Origin: Aplysia californica
Taxonomy: Eukaryota > Mollusca > Gastropoda > Aplysiida > Aplysiidae
DNA: 64,000 bases
Direction: 5' to 3'
NCBI RefSeq assembly: GCF_000002075.1
Contig: NW_004797539.1
Coordinates: 391,457-455,456 of the forward strand
The notes below the pieces were generated by a model. That model was not told the origin of the DNA. It searched no databases and saw nothing but the letters and a program-made list of their open reading frames with translations. The position numbers and the translations under genes are program-made. Positions 1 through 12,559 of the stretch are shown one piece after another; within the stretch, counting starts at the first letter, position 1; each line of letters opens with the position of its first letter.

Positions 1-87
1 AGAAGAACACACAACAAAGTCCAGTCGACAAAATGGAGGATAGACAGACGATCGCAAGCTTGCTTGCAGCTAGATTTAGTTTTTGTA

Positions 88-424
88 AGGTTTTTACGGC
101 GCTCGCAACTGCATAGGTGATATGAGCGACAAGGGGTGGATGTCAACAGAGAAGTCCAAACAGGGAATCAAGCTTCGACTATCAAGGCACCCCGGAAATA
201 GTAGTTCACAAGCGTGACAAACATACAAAAGAAGTAGAGGAAAATGACGATAGTAAAGAAGAGGACAGAAAAGGCAGCAGTTCCCCCTACGCTGGTCCAG
301 TACAGTATGAGCATGACATTGATAAATCAGCCCATTTACAATTCTACTGTGCATAAGATAAGAACATGTTAATATCCTCCCTTTGGGAATGGCCTAAAGA
401 CGTTTCAGTCAGAAGCACTGCCCT
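88..424 (-). repeat. SINE-like repeat, subfamily A, copy 1
   Basis: Read on the minus strand this matches the copies at 25,745-26,100 and 39,446-39,800: the same head (CACTGACTGAAGTGTCTTTA type), a pyrimidine-rich middle, the CTTGATAGTCGAAGC block, and a tail ending GTTGCGAGCGCCGTAAAACC. It is old, with several small differences from the other copies. The open frame across it is not a gene. Confidence 0.7.
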
Positions 425-1440
425 GGTGGAGGTGGGAGGGGGAGGGGGGGTTTAGATTTATACCTAATGTGTACACACAGGGTGACTGCCAAACCGGCTT
501 CTCCATTTTCCAGGGCCATGTTACACAACAACAACGCGCACACACGTAATGACTCAAGTAAACCTATTCAGTGTGAGAGTTGTAAGAACTGTGAGAGGGC
601 AAGAGGCAGTGACACTGAAAATCTACCAATCTTGAACAGAAAGCTACAATATTGTTCTAATTTACTATCACCCAACAAATGAAACGCGAACACTTTATTT
701 CAATAACACGGCTTACAAGGTATGAAGGATCCCAATTCCACACAAGGCCTGCACCAACGCGCGCTTTGCAGAGGGCTCTAAATCTAATCAAAATTCTGAA
801 ATTTGCTTACAGTTTTTGTCCTCTGGTGTTGCCATCATCCGCTCCCTCCCCCTCCCCCGAGTGTCTCTTTTTAAAAAAATCAATAATCCCTGCCCTACTC
901 CGTAGTCCTATACTTCGCAACGCTCGACTTTTTAATGAACTTTGGCGACCCCAACAAACGCCAGTGCTCACCGATGCCGTACCTTGTAGTGCCTCGCGCG
1001 AAGGTTCACTGACCTGTCACGCTGGCGAACCCGACAATCTAAAAATCGGACAAAGCTTGTATTTTCTTTTCACCCCCCACCCCACCCCCACAAGTGACAG
1101 CACGGTGAAGAGTCCGAGTAATTATTAATTTTATTTGCACGGCGACAAAGCGGGTATACTGTACAACCTGCATATTACAAATGTTGCGTTATCAGTTTAT
1201 CTACGCCAAATTTCAAGATGGTAACGAAAGCGAATCTTGATTTTTCCCGATCGAGCCTCGGTGTCACATACACTTCCACCTGCCGCCATAGCCGGCTTTT
1301 TGCATGAAACGTACTCTCGGACGGGGAAAAGGTGAACGAATAATTATTTCACAATCGCGACCGTCAAAAACGGAGTCATGTACCACGGCTAGGGTTCACT
1401 GAAAAGTCTTGCTGGCTTCATCACTCAGTACGCAGGCTAA

Positions 1441-1550
1441 TTTACGACCGTTTACCAAATTTTTACTACCTTCAAGGCAAATTTACTACCATTTACGACC
1501 TTTACGACCAGGGCGCTGAATTTACAACTTTTTTACGACTTTACGACTTT
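1441..1550. repeat. Degenerate TTTACGAC minisatellite
   Basis: TTTACGAC, TTTACTACC and close variants recur about ten times over 110 bases, interrupted near 1515. It lies in an SNRNP200 intron. Confidence 0.7.
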
Positions 1551-1606
1551 GCTGGACACCCTGAAACATACAACAAACTTTATACAAAATAAATTTCACA
1601 ATGTAC

Positions 1607-4600
1607 CTTCAGAATTTCAAGCACTTCCTTTGCTTTGCTTTGAGCCATATTTGGATCATCTGGATAAAATTTGCTGATTTTACGCTGGATCCAAAATGCG
1701 TCAATTTCTCTGGGGTGAAGTCCCTTGTCTGCTTTATTCTTCGCCTCCTCAGATAACTGCAGATATTTATTTGCATAAAGATAAGAGAAAAATTTCCCTA
1801 ACCATTCTTGGAGAAAAACAGAAATGTACAACTAATCTAAATAGTTGAATCTCATTTCAAACTTGTAGCTCTTGAAGGTGTATATGACACAATTATGTAA
1901 CTTTGACAAATCTTGACATTAAGTAATTTAATACAGTGCAGTTAAGATGTGTCCACTCATTTTTACAAACCCTGTATCATGTAACTCACCATGTCCGTCC
2001 GTAAACACGGCACATACCATGCTGAGGCGTGGTCCTTGGGCAGCAAACACAGCAAATTCTGTGCATGCACCCAACATACTGGCAGTCTTATTTTGAGCTA
2101 CACAAACACTGTTAAATTGGGATAACGACACCTTAATTTATTCGTAGAGGGTTCCGCTTTCATTTATCACCTATTTTGGGAAAATAATACATGTTCAAAT
2201 GACTGCATCTAGTGCTACTTGATATCAATCTAATACAAATATTAAAATCTTCTCTACTATATGTAAGAACAGGAAGATAGAGAGGACGAGACAGACATTC
2301 ATATTGCAGAGGAGATCAATATCATTAACTGTGATCCACTTTGACAGACTGATTCAAACAATGTCTCTGAAGAAGATGCAGCTTGATGGCTTGTTGACCC
2401 ATCTCAACTTGATGACACAAAGGTGTTACAGTCATTCCTCCAAGAACTGAGAGGGAAAATAGATCTGATGTAATTCACTGCAGCAATAAAAAAAATTTTT
2501 TAAATCCTTTACACTTGTAGCATTTCGGTGCTTAACACATACTTGTATGTGTTATAGCTTGCGCCGCGAAACTTTCCACTGTCTGAAGTTTCTTTTTTTT
2601 AAAATTCTTTTCAAAAGACAAAAGTTCTAACTTACACCTATACATAACTGACACACATACAGAGACCAAGAACAACAACGAAGCACATTTATTTTCAGTT
2701 CTACAAAAAAACTTACATTTGCATGTAGAGTAGCATCAAATGCAGCTTCTTCTCCTTCATTATCCTCATCTACATCCTTCTCCTCTTGGACTTCACCATA
2801 CATATCTGCTGTATCCTGTTGGATCAACAAAACACACAACAGTGAATTAAAGCTACTTTTTAAACAACTTCAAGAAAAATACTTATTATAGTTACACTAC
2901 AAGAAAAAAGCTTTTTCATTAATATCTGTGAAAGCAGTGTGCCTTATCATATTGTATAATCATAGCTCACACTTGATCAGCATCTAGACAGTTCACCAAC
3001 CATTAGCAGGTATAATAACAATATCGGTAAATCAAATATTACAAAATTAGAACTCAAAGACCAGCGGCCAAAAAATCACTTACCTCATCATCAGACTCTT
3101 CAAACTGTACGTTGACACCATATGTTTCGTCAAAGTCAATGGTTTCAGCTGGAATATTATAGAAGCAAAGACAAAACTTTAATCACAACTCAGACCTTTT
3201 AATTCAACTGCTGAGAGAGAGATTGGCATTACGTACTACTGCCGTTACAAGAAAAAACTGGGGGGCTCTCGTGGCCTAGAGGTTAAGGTGTTCGCCTCTC
3301 ATTCAAAGGTCCCGGGTTCTTGCAGTCTGCAGCATTGATATGACACTCAGTCCCTCAAAATTCAGCAAAACAAGAACAGCAATGACAATACATCAGCAAC
3401 TCTTTGAAAAAATAATTTTATGGGAATGCGATTGATTTGTAAAGTTAGCCCTCTTTTGACTGCAGTCTGAGGAAAAGCTGTCTATTCTAAGCATAATGTT
3501 TTCTAAGATTTTAAATAAAATAGTTATGGGGTTTTGAATTGCGGCAAAACATGGGTGACCATTCTAATATACTGGAAAATATTCTCAAAAAGCAGACCAT
3601 GAATCAGCTATATATTTTTTCCAGACAGCATAAAAAATTCTAAAAATGTATGAAAGTTAGCGATGGGGCAACACAGAAAAGTAGTACTTTGGACAAACTG
3701 GACCATTTAAAACAACAAACTAAAGCCATTATGAAATGAAAAAAAACTACTTACTTGTCTGCATTTTTTCCTCTTGGTTCCAGTCTGAGATTTTCTTGCC
3801 AAGGTTGACAAGCAGGGCAAACCTTTCCTCTGCGAGTTCTCCCAACAAACTTTCAACTTCAACTTTCTTTTCCTTGTCTTTCATGCGCTCATTCTTCAAG
3901 ACAATCAGCACCTCATCAGCAGCACCACACAGAACATCGCGAGGCTGTCAGAATGAACAATGAATCAATCTTTAGTAATCATAAAGACACTGGCCTGAGG
4001 TCTTGATGACTGGAGAGAGCTTGTTTGCAGCCTAAGCTCCACGAGGGACCAAAAGGAAAAGTAATCATCAGTTAATACAAAAAAAATCTGCTGTGCAGAT
4101 GATAATGCCGCAAAGCATATCAGATCACAATCAAAACATGAGAAGAAAATTCTTTTCCACCATGAGAGATAGTTTCAGACACTAACACCCATGCAGCCAT
4201 TTGAAAAATCATGACCATAGAATGTATCAACCAAAAGGACAATACAACGTTTGACGTAGAGCAGGTAAAGGGAGGTGGAGGAACACACTCAATAGATGCA
4301 GGTTTAAATTTGTGGTCAGAAAAAAATATTTTTTAAAAACTGAAAAATTAGTAATTTTTTCCTTCTCAATGATAATGAAATGAATCTTGTTCCAAGGATG
4401 CCTGTTGGATTGTTTATTAAAAAAAGAGAAAAAGAACACAGCCTGCAAGATATTCCTCATACTGTAACATCGAACATGCCTATATTGAAGACGAGAATGC
4501 CCAAAACACATTGTATTGATGACATAACATGAACCAAAGCCATTCATTAAAATGGGAGATAGTTTTAGTAAGAGTTTTAAGGCACTTGCAACACAATATG

Positions 4601-7600
4601 GTCATATGAGTGCTGAACAACAGATGTGTTACAAGAGAGTAATATACACAAAAAAAGAAGGAGGGATAAGGACGATAGATGTTTGATAAATAAAGAGCAA
4701 ACCACACAAGAGCACCTGCCAACTACCACAAAATGAGAGACATGAACTGAACAGACAGGTTGCCTTTCTGCTATCGTTTAACTTTCAATCTTGTACCCCA
4801 GAGGCACAACAAAGAAGATGAGTATGCTAGGAGACAGAAATCACTGAAACTAATTCACTACTGAATATACCTGGTCTCCTAGGGCAGCCTGAATGAAACT
4901 GAGAAGAACCTCATATGTCTGACGTGTTTCTGTAGTTTTTGGTCTGTACAGAATCCCCACCATCTCATCAATTCCCTCAGAAAGAAGGGTAGCTCCTTTC
5001 ATCTTCACCATGTCATGCTGTGCTTCATCTCGCTTCCGGCGTCTGATTGGGGAAAAAAAGCCATGATATGGATTTTCATCCCAATTTTACATCATGTTTT
5101 TAACAAGATGTACACCTTGGTTTTGAAACGACACCGAGTCCTAAAAGTAGGCCACAAACATACGCAACCACAAGAACACTGACACACACATACTTCAGTT
5201 ATGAAAACATAGGTCCCGCTGAAAGCTCAGTGCACATGCTAATTAGGGCCTTGCTGATTCAAGACCTGGGGGATAGGGGTTAAGTTTCACAAATATGGCA
5301 CACAGCAACATACTTTCATTCCCAGATTTCACCATCATCCTTAAAAAAAAATGCTTGTAAATTCTTCAATAACTATTGTTTACTTTTGTTCCAACCAAAT
5401 GTATTACTCACTTATTTTTTCTTTCCTCCATCATCGGTGGTTTACTTTTCAGAGCTTTGTCACCCATCCTTGTGCCAACTAGTTTCCCAACAAGGGACAT
5501 AACTTCTCCTGTGGCCTCATCTCTTGCTCTCCTGTCTATCAAAGTTCTGTCAACACTCAACACAAGATTTGAGTTCTGTGGGAAGACAAAAACAAAATTC
5601 AAGATATTGTTAAAAAAAACTGAACAATAATTTTTCAGTGACAAAAATATAAACCAAAATCAGCAATAATTAAAAAAATTATATAGATGGTTGAGGGCAA
5701 GAAGTGACTATATCCACTTTTGGTCGAATTAGAATAATTGACATGGAGTGAAGTTTTAAGCTGCTCTTTTGCCTCTGTAAATATCTACGCCGAAGCTTAT
5801 TTGGTTATCGAGATTTCAATATCGTCAAAATTCCCAACTCATTTTTCTCGAAACTATGAAAAATGGATATAGCCACTTCTTGCGCTCAGCCGTCAATACA
5901 TATTCATCATAATAAAATGCATCAGTTCATGCATCAATGCTTTATCTTTAGAGGTAATCTAATAAAAAGTGTTGTTTTTTTAAAATTTAAAAAGACAATG
6001 TGAAGTGTCTAAAATAAATTGATTTACGCAGGACGAGAAACATAAAATGCGCGAACTGTAGAGATAAAGAATTGGGGGGGAAAAAGTGGGAGTAAACACA
6101 TAACATTAGCAAATCAGCAGATACCTGAATTGGACTGAGTTTTAGTTTTTAGTAAGAATTTTACGGCACTTGCAACACAATAAGGTCATATAAGTGCCGA
6201 AGATTAGAGGTTTACAAGAGAGTAACAAACACAAAAAAAAAAGGAGGAGAGATCAGGACAATAGATGTTTGATAGGAAAGAAAGCGCAAACCACACCAGA
6301 GCACCCACCAACCACTCACTAATTGGACTTAAAATACAAATACATTTCACCAAACACTAAGTGTTATCCCCACTGACACGGCCTTCACTCCGCAAAGGCA
6401 TCATTACCTTTTTTTTATTTAAACCTTTAAAAATTTCAAAGTTGTGCCAGGCATGTTATTACTTGAAAAGCTCTCTCATTATAAAAATTGTCTGACTCTG
6501 ACTTAGATCAATATCAATGCCATTTTATAAATTCCTCATCTGATGAGCAATGACCAACTATAACTTTATAATAAATGGTTGGGTCTTTCCCACTTAAACT
6601 GGGGGGACAACAGTACAAGACCATGTTACATTTTAATCTCATCACTGTAAACTGTATTCTTAACTTCAACATGGAAAAATGGTCTTTGATTTTAACAAAG
6701 ACAAAAAATACAAATGAATGTCTATTACAAAAGAGGACCTCGAGTTGCACAAGGTGACCTATACTCTATTATAATTAATTACCATCCAAACTCTCCTCTA
6801 AATTTTCAACACGTTCTCTTCTTTTCATGGAAGACTTCTCTGAATCTTCATACTGAAACTTACCCTTTTATCAATCAAATCCTTGACAAACAAAAACAGT
6901 GTTTTACACATTATTGTCCACACCAAGTCCCAGCCTTAGAATAAAAAAGTATGTCCTGACCTTTTAAGCAAGTTAGTTAAAAACTCTTAAAAATAGGTAC
7001 CAAATAAAAAAGGCCTAAAGTGAAAAATTAATTTTCCATTGGCATTGCTAAAGAAGTACACTACTACATCGTGGATCTTGTTGGCCTACATTTTAACTGC
7101 TAAAAATTGTCCTACCTAAATACAAAAAAGACGTACCAATAAACGGTACCTTTATCAAGCTCTCATGCACTACCAAGACTGATGGTACACGTAACAATCT
7201 TCTGCTGCAGTTGCACAACTACCACTAAGGCACTTTAGATAACAATTTCACCTAGATTCTCATATATAGATACCCCACAATCGTGTTGAGACATTTTAAA
7301 CATTCTCCCGCTATTAACTTCTAACACCAGGAGCTTCGTTTAACTGGCTGTTTTCTTCCAGTATCTTTTCAGTCCAGATGCATGCAAATCTGCATAAAGC
7401 CCCTAAACACCAAGCCTCAGTGCAATGAAGGCGTACAGTCCCCTAGCGCTGAACACTAGGGGGGCGTACGGTCACCTAAGAACAAGCCCAGTGAAGGCGT
7501 ACAGTCCCCAAGTGCCAAGCAGGGTATTATTGCAAAGCTGGACCCAACTTATGTTGACTACTTTTAAAAAAATGGTTTTTGTAGGTTTACGGGTCTGTTA

Positions 7601-10490
7601 TTAACGAATATATTCAATGTCCCGTCTGCGAGATATTGATACCTGTATTGCATTATATTTTCACCAACTTGGCGTACTAATACACTGGAAAAGAACAATG
7701 TGATTACATGGCGAGTCATGTGTCATAGACTAGGCGCATGAGCCATCAAAACTTTAATAACATCACTTATATTGTCAAGGATTGATTATTGCAATTCCTT
7801 ACTGGATGGTGTACCTGATGAACAGTTACAACAACTACAAAGAGTACAAAATATTGCTGCCAAAATAATTGCTAAGAAACTAAAGCATGATCATGTGACT
7901 CCTATTTTAAAGAACTACACTGGCTCCCGGTGAAAGAGTGTATCATATAAAATCTGTTTAACTTGCTACAAGTGCTTACATGATTTATCACCTGACTATC
8001 TAAAACAGTTTTTAACACCCTATGTACCTCCTAGAACGCTCAGATCATCAAGTGACAAAACTACCCTTGTTAAACCAAAAATAAATTACAAATCATATAG
8101 CCAACGCTCTATTTCATATTTTGCCCCTCTTGTTTGGAATAGGCTTCCTAAAACTATCAGAGAAGCAGAAAATCTAGAAATTTTTAAGAAGAAACTAAAA
8201 GCATTTACATTTTCATCATATTTCGATTAGACAGAATCTATTCAAGCTGTAGATCGTTGTGAGTTTGTATGTGCGATGTACGTATATGTGTGTATGTGTG
8301 TGTGGTGCGTGCGTGCTGGAATATGTGTGTGCACGCGTATGTAGCACTATGTGCCTTTAAAATTGATTTGTAAATCCATATGTATCATGTTAAGCGCATA
8401 GAGCATTGCATAAGTGGATAAATGCGCTATATAAATGCAATCCATTATTATTATCTAACCTTTTTGAATGTGCATGCGCACACGACTTCAAACCTTTTTG
8501 TATTAGTATTAATTCTTGCGCATGTGCATTTCACGATGTCTGCTGTGTTTACTTTGCTTTTTGTAATTTCCCTCTAAAAGTTTGAAATCTTCTAGTCTAA
8601 CCGTCATTCTCGCGCTACTGCTCATCTGAGTTGGGTTATATTATGGCATGTCTTGGATTCGTGCCAGTTGTGCACTTCAATTATTTCTCAGCCACCTCAA
8701 GATTCTATGAAGACAACCAGAAAAGCCGTGATTTTGTACGGTAGCACTGTGTTTTGCCGAAGGAGGTAGTGAGCCTGAAGCGTAATACGCAGTGCACATT
8801 TCATGAGGATAAGTGTTTATGGCGCTGCAGGAACAGTTTTGTGATTCCTCCTAAGACAAAAAAGAGGAGGCATTGTGGTTTCAATGTTTCTGACAACAAA
8901 AGGGCTTTTCTTCGATTATTGCGAAAAGCAGCATGAGTAAGGTCAGAAAATGTTTTTTTTTTTCAGAGGTGTCTTTTATGTTCTTTTTCGCCTTCAAAAA
9001 CCTTTAGAATATAGACTCTAGATCTATATAGAATAGGATAGAGGCAGGGGGGCTTGCCCGCCAATTTTCTCACATTTTAGATTGATTTGCAGTGATTTTA
9101 ATGGTCAAATTCGTATATATAAAATGACAAATTTATGCCTCTCTTTGAAAGATGGCTATCCGATATGATACTGCAAAATTACACCAAGCAATCAGGCAGT
9201 AGGCCTGGATCTAGCCTTGAGTATGGGTGCCTCCCCTACCGCCACCTATCACCAAATACTAGGGGGGTGCACGGTCCCCTAACATCAGCCATCAGCCAAA
9301 TATTATTTGTGAGGGAAGGACTTCCGTAACGAGCGACCACACCCATCAAACACAATAAAGAAGAGGCCTAACCCTACCCCTAAATTCTGCTCTGTCTCAT
9401 AGTGGTCGCTCGTTAGGGAAGTCGGTGCTTTTTCGGTAGTTCCCACCCCCCTTATTTGAGCCTGACCTACATCTAGATATAGATCTATACGTTAGATTCG
9501 CGGTGAGCTAAGATATCAAACCTAACAACTGCAAAACATTTGGTAAAATTCAGGGGGGCATGCCCCCCTGAAACCCCCCTTCCTATTTTTATTAGGTCAG
9601 GGGGGCAAGTGAAACCCCCCTACTCTTGTGGCCAAACCCGTGAATAACAATTGCGGGGTGGGAACTACCGAAAAAGCGCCGGGAAGTCCCTCTGTACTTT
9701 GTGAGGATGCCCCTTTTATAAGAAGTCTAGTTTATAAGTCTAAGACTAAGCTCTGAAAGTGGCTATTCTCACCCGCCCAGAAGTTCTCGCAAGATCTACT
9801 CCTCCCCTCTTCTCTCTCTCTTTCTGAATACACTTTCTATCGGTGTGGACGATCAAATTGACCAAAGTTAAAAAATGATGTTAAAACACAAAAGTAAATT
9901 AATTTGGTTGTCTACAAAGATGCTACGGCTATTTAACTTTTCGAATCGAGCCGAACTACGCGGGTCCCAATTTTGTTTTGCCCGGAAGTTTTCGCGCTAC
10001 TCCTCTCTCTCTTTCTCTCTCTCCACTGCCCACAGACAAAATTGTACGCTTTTAGTAGGCTACAGTTGTAATGGAACGTTTGTTCACGGCACAGAATTCT
10101 ACAATTTTTCTGTTATCACGGTGTAGAATTCTGTGGTTTAGGGTGAACGCAAAATTTGTTGGCCTAGATCTAGATCTAGGCTATAACGGTGAACGCGCCG
10201 GGTGAGAATAGCCAAAAGACTCGCCTGCACCCCGGGTGAGAATAGAGGTGGCCCTAAACTAAACCTCTTACAAAAATAATTGGTATAGATGTCTAGATCT
10301 GATCTAGATCTATATCTAATCTAGTTCTAGATCTAGATATTAGATTTCTAGATCAGAATAATTAGATTAATTTCAGCTTCAAATCAAAGCAAAAATGTCT
10401 GATCAAATGAAAACATTGAACAATTTAAAAAGAAACTCGACTCACAGCTTTATACTCGTACTGCAGGGAACGAGCCGTTGCGTCCGCCAT
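1607..10490 (-). CDS. SNRNP200: SNRNP200 (BRR2) spliceosomal helicase, N-terminal exons 1-7
   Basis: Nuclear Ski2-like RNA helicase of the U5 snRNP, which unwinds U4/U6 when the spliceosome is activated. Seven coding exons are seen (minus strand): 10446-10490, 5412-5575, 4871-5042, 3755-3944, 3084-3148, 2717-2815 and 1607-1756. Each is bounded by AG/GT, and together they give 885 nt, or 295 codons, in continuous phase. The protein starts [15 protein letters not shown] and continues [67 protein letters not shown], an acidic stretch ([11 protein letters not shown]) and [18 protein letters not shown]. These match the N-terminal regulatory region (plug and PWI-like part) of animal BRR2, a protein of about 2,140 residues. 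The helicase cassettes are not here, so the gene continues beyond base 1. Intron 1 is about 4.9 kb and rich in transposons. Exon 1 was too short for ORF detection; it was found by its conserved peptide, its donor and its strong start context (A at -3, G at +4). Confidence 0.95.
3258..3420 (+). repeat. tRNA-derived SINE
   Basis: The head resembles a tRNA: CTCTCGTGGCCTAGAGGTTA has the look of an A box, followed about 35 bases later by GGTCCCGGGTTC, like a B box. The sequence after it breaks tRNA pairing and runs into an unrelated body with TGACACTCAGTCCCTC. It is therefore a Pol III-type SINE rather than a tRNA gene. It lies in the SNRNP200 intron between exons 4 and 5. Confidence 0.6.
4558..4735 (-). 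repeat. SINE-like repeat, subfamily B, copy 1
   Basis: Minus-strand copy of the repeat at 56,432-56,620: a head GGTGCTCTTGTGTGGTTTGC type, a middle TGTTTGATAA/TCTATCGTCC block, a CTCTTGTAACAC block, and the tail GTGCTCATATGACC...GCAAGTGCC. It lies in an SNRNP200 intron. Confidence 0.7.
5691..5896. mobile_element. Short MITE with about 30-bp inverted ends
   Basis: The left end TTGAGGGCAAGAAGTGACTA and the reverse complement of the right end (near 5860-5896) agree over about 30 bases, including GCAAGAAGTGxCTATATCCA. The whole unit is about 206 bp with no coding capacity. It lies in SNRNP200 intron 1. The superfamily is not assigned. Confidence 0.65.
6145..6335 (-). repeat. SINE-like repeat, subfamily B, copy 2
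   Basis: Clearly the same unit and orientation as the repeat at 4,558-4,735, including the run of A (a T tract on its own strand), the ATAGATGTTTGATAGG block and the GCACTTGCAACACAATAAGG tail complement. Lies in SNRNP200 intron 1. Confidence 0.7.
7405..7530 (+). repeat. Short tandem motif GGCGTACAGTCCCC
   Basis: AAGGCGTACAGTCCCCTAG, GGGCGTACGGTCACCTAAG and AAGGCGTACAGTCCCCAAG recur at roughly 55-60 base spacing. A related fragment (GGGGGGTGCACGGTCCCCTA) lies near 9,245-9,280. Confidence 0.55.
7745..8456 (+). mobile_element. CR1/L2-type LINE, truncated 3' part
   Basis: Plus-strand translation gives the C-terminal reverse transcriptase region typical of CR1/L2-like non-LTR elements: [32 protein letters not shown], then after one frame shift [19 protein letters not shown], and [19 protein letters not shown]. 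The 3' UTR ends with TTAAGCGCATAGAGC and GCGCTATATAAATGCAATCC plus an ATT repeat, a common 3' end for such elements. The 5' part is missing. Lies in SNRNP200 intron 1. Confidence 0.85.
9320..9422. repeat. Fold-back palindrome, 21-bp arms
   Basis: The arm at 9320-9340 (ACTTCCGTAACGAGCGACCAC) is the reverse complement of 9402-9422 with one mismatch, around a 61-base loop. It may be a small fold-back element or part of the larger inverted structure just right of it. Confidence 0.75.
9427..9677. mobile_element. Inverted-repeat element, 23-bp perfect arms
   Basis: 9427-9449 (GCTTTTTCGGTAGTTCCCAC followed by CCC) is the exact reverse complement of 9655-9677. The interior carries the GGGGGGCATGCCCCCCTGAA palindrome, also found near 12,560-12,590. 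There is no coding capacity. It is probably a MITE, but no clear target duplication was seen. Confidence 0.65.
10160..10360. repeat. AGATCT/CTAG palindromic tracts
   Basis: Runs of CTAGATCTAGATCTAG-type sequence occur near 10,166-10,189 and 10,287-10,360, upstream of the SNRNP200 start. A similar tract lies at 30,890-30,950. Confidence 0.7.
10446..10490 (-). CDS. SNRNP200: SNRNP200 coding exon 1 (start codon)
   Basis: Forty-five bases encode [15 protein letters not shown]. This is nearly the same as the start of vertebrate BRR2. The exon is followed directly by a GTGAGT donor, and it joins in phase 0 to exon 2 (NSNLVL). The start context has A at -3 and G at +4. The promoter must lie at higher coordinates; no TATA box or other core element was recognised there. 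Confidence 0.93.
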
Positions 10491-11742
10491 CCTGTGGCTT
10501 TATTTTCTTCAACAGTTGTTGTATCAATATCTGTTTTTTCTGAAAATATCAAGCTGAAATGTAACACAAGAACAGCTCGGGATAAGTGTTTTGTTGTGGT
10601 AGCAGTTCCAAACCACCAAAAGCATGGGGCATGGAGGTACGACAAACGATTCTAAATCGTGTTTAGCTATTGTAGAGAGTGCCAGATTTATTCCAGAGTG
10701 CTAAGTAAAAAAATATTTCCTCCCCGAAATCCCTAGATTACTACCAAAACAATTTCTACAATATTTTCTGCATCATTACAGATATTTCTTATGATAATTT
10801 TTGCTTCAGGGTAATATATTCTCAAGGGTATAGTCCCACTTCGCATACATTATATACACAAGAGTACAAGCTATTTCAAACAAATGGGCAAATTGGTATT
10901 CCTGCTTCCGATTCAGTGTTCAGCGTTGTAGGCCTAGGCCTAGGACGCATGAAGTTGCTACATTCCCGGTTCGTTTGCTGGACCATTTTTCAGCAAAAAT
11001 GGACGGATACACAAACTTGAACAATAAATATTATAGTAGAAAACGGCATTTCGCTGGTGGAGTAATGAAACCTCGTAACCCCAGAAAGGAAAATTTTACA
11101 GGAGAGACAAAAAACTGATTTACTCTAGAACAAAATGATCTATATGAATCAAAGTTGATACATATAAATGAAAACACCTTAGAAACGTGGTTAGTGCAAA
11201 AAACACACACTTTTTTATGGTTTGACTGGTTACACTGTGGGATGCGAGGTTTCATTACAACTTTTTTGTCGTGATGAAACCATGTAGTCAGCCGGCGGGA
11301 GGGTTGCAAGGTTTCATCAGGACTGAGTTTGAGGGTTGAGAGTTTTCTCGCAGCTCATTTAGTTGCAGTATGAATCTGTTGTTTGAAACGCCAAAAAGTG
11401 ATAAAGATGTTGTTTTTTTTAAAAACCAATTAGTTAACAGATTCCCGACCAACTGAAGTCAAACACGTGTGTGTTATCTGCAGAATTTGAGTTTGAATCC
11501 TCAAACAGATTAGCGATTTGTGCAATCTGTTTCAATATAATTTGCCAGGATTAGATCTGGTTACTTCCATTTTTTAAAAAAAGCATAAATGAATAGTAGA
11601 TCTCTGCATTAATATGGTCTTTTGATTGCACTGCAGATGGTTTTCACAATGGTAAGAACTAGATTTAGATCAAAATATAGACATGTTTTTCAAAGTTTTA
11701 GTGTGCCTGTCCATTACAAAGTTTATTAAGAAAACAATGTAA

Positions 11743-11777
<35 letters not shown>

Positions 11778-12528
11778 ACATATTTTATCGCGGCAAGAAC
11801 AAATTTTTGCAGCGGTTTTTCATCGGAGGCTATTTCTATTCTTAAATTCATACAATTATTGTTCATTTTTCTAATTTTGTTTTGTCCTAGACCAAGAAAT
11901 ATTTCGATCAGGCACTTTTAAAGAAAAAGAAAATATTATTTATCATACTTTTGCATTTTGCATTATATAAGAATGGAGATTAAACCATAATGAGAAGCAA
12001 CATGTCATTTGGTTCTAAGAATGTGTAAATTTCTTTTGATAATGATACAAAAGACAAAATTTAAAATCTACGTTATTTAATAGGCCTAGCCTACTCAAAA
12101 TCAGCACAAAAAAACGGCAATCGGTACAACAGCAATGGGGTACTCAGCTCTGGCAGCAGACGACGGAGTCCCACTGTTGTCTTCCTCCTGTCTCCAACGC
12201 CAATCTCGACTGCTGGGCGAATGCTGATTGTGGGAAATGAGGAGTGGAGTCCTAGAGGTCTTGGTTCTTGATCTTTAACTTGAGTACCATCAGCAACACT
12301 CTAAACCTGAGTACAAAGACCTTCTTCTTTTGATAATATGAACGACTGTTACGATTTATTACAGTAGTAATCTCTTTTTGGTAAGGCTTTATTAATGTTT
12401 ACAAATCAGCCTCAGTAGATCTATTCTAGGCAGGTGATTTTGTAGTTTCGTTTGTTAAAGTCAAGAGTAGATCTAGGGGGGTTTTAGGGGGGGCTTGCCC
12501 CCTGACCTAATAAAAAATTATGGAGGTT

Positions 12529-12559
<31 letters not shown>

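Larger units (their letters stand above)
1..1606 (-). other. SNRNP200 intron sequence (after exon 7)
   Basis: No further BRR2 exon was found here. The expected continuation after the LEILK peptide is absent, so the next exon lies left of the window. The stretch holds a SINE-like repeat copy (about 88-424), featureless sequence, and a degenerate TTTACGAC tandem array (about 1441-1550). Open frames at 467-1128 show no recognisable domain. Confidence 0.6.

Noticed and set aside
1928-2131. Minus-strand open frame of 67 codons
   Set aside because: It lies in an SNRNP200 intron, shows no BRR2 similarity, and was not matched to any known domain.
3258-3330. tRNA gene
   Set aside because: A- and B-box-like motifs are present, but the acceptor stem and T-arm do not pair, and the sequence continues into a SINE body.
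10395-10655. Plus-strand open frame of 86 codons
   Set aside because: It is antisense to the SNRNP200 start exon, with no family similarity.
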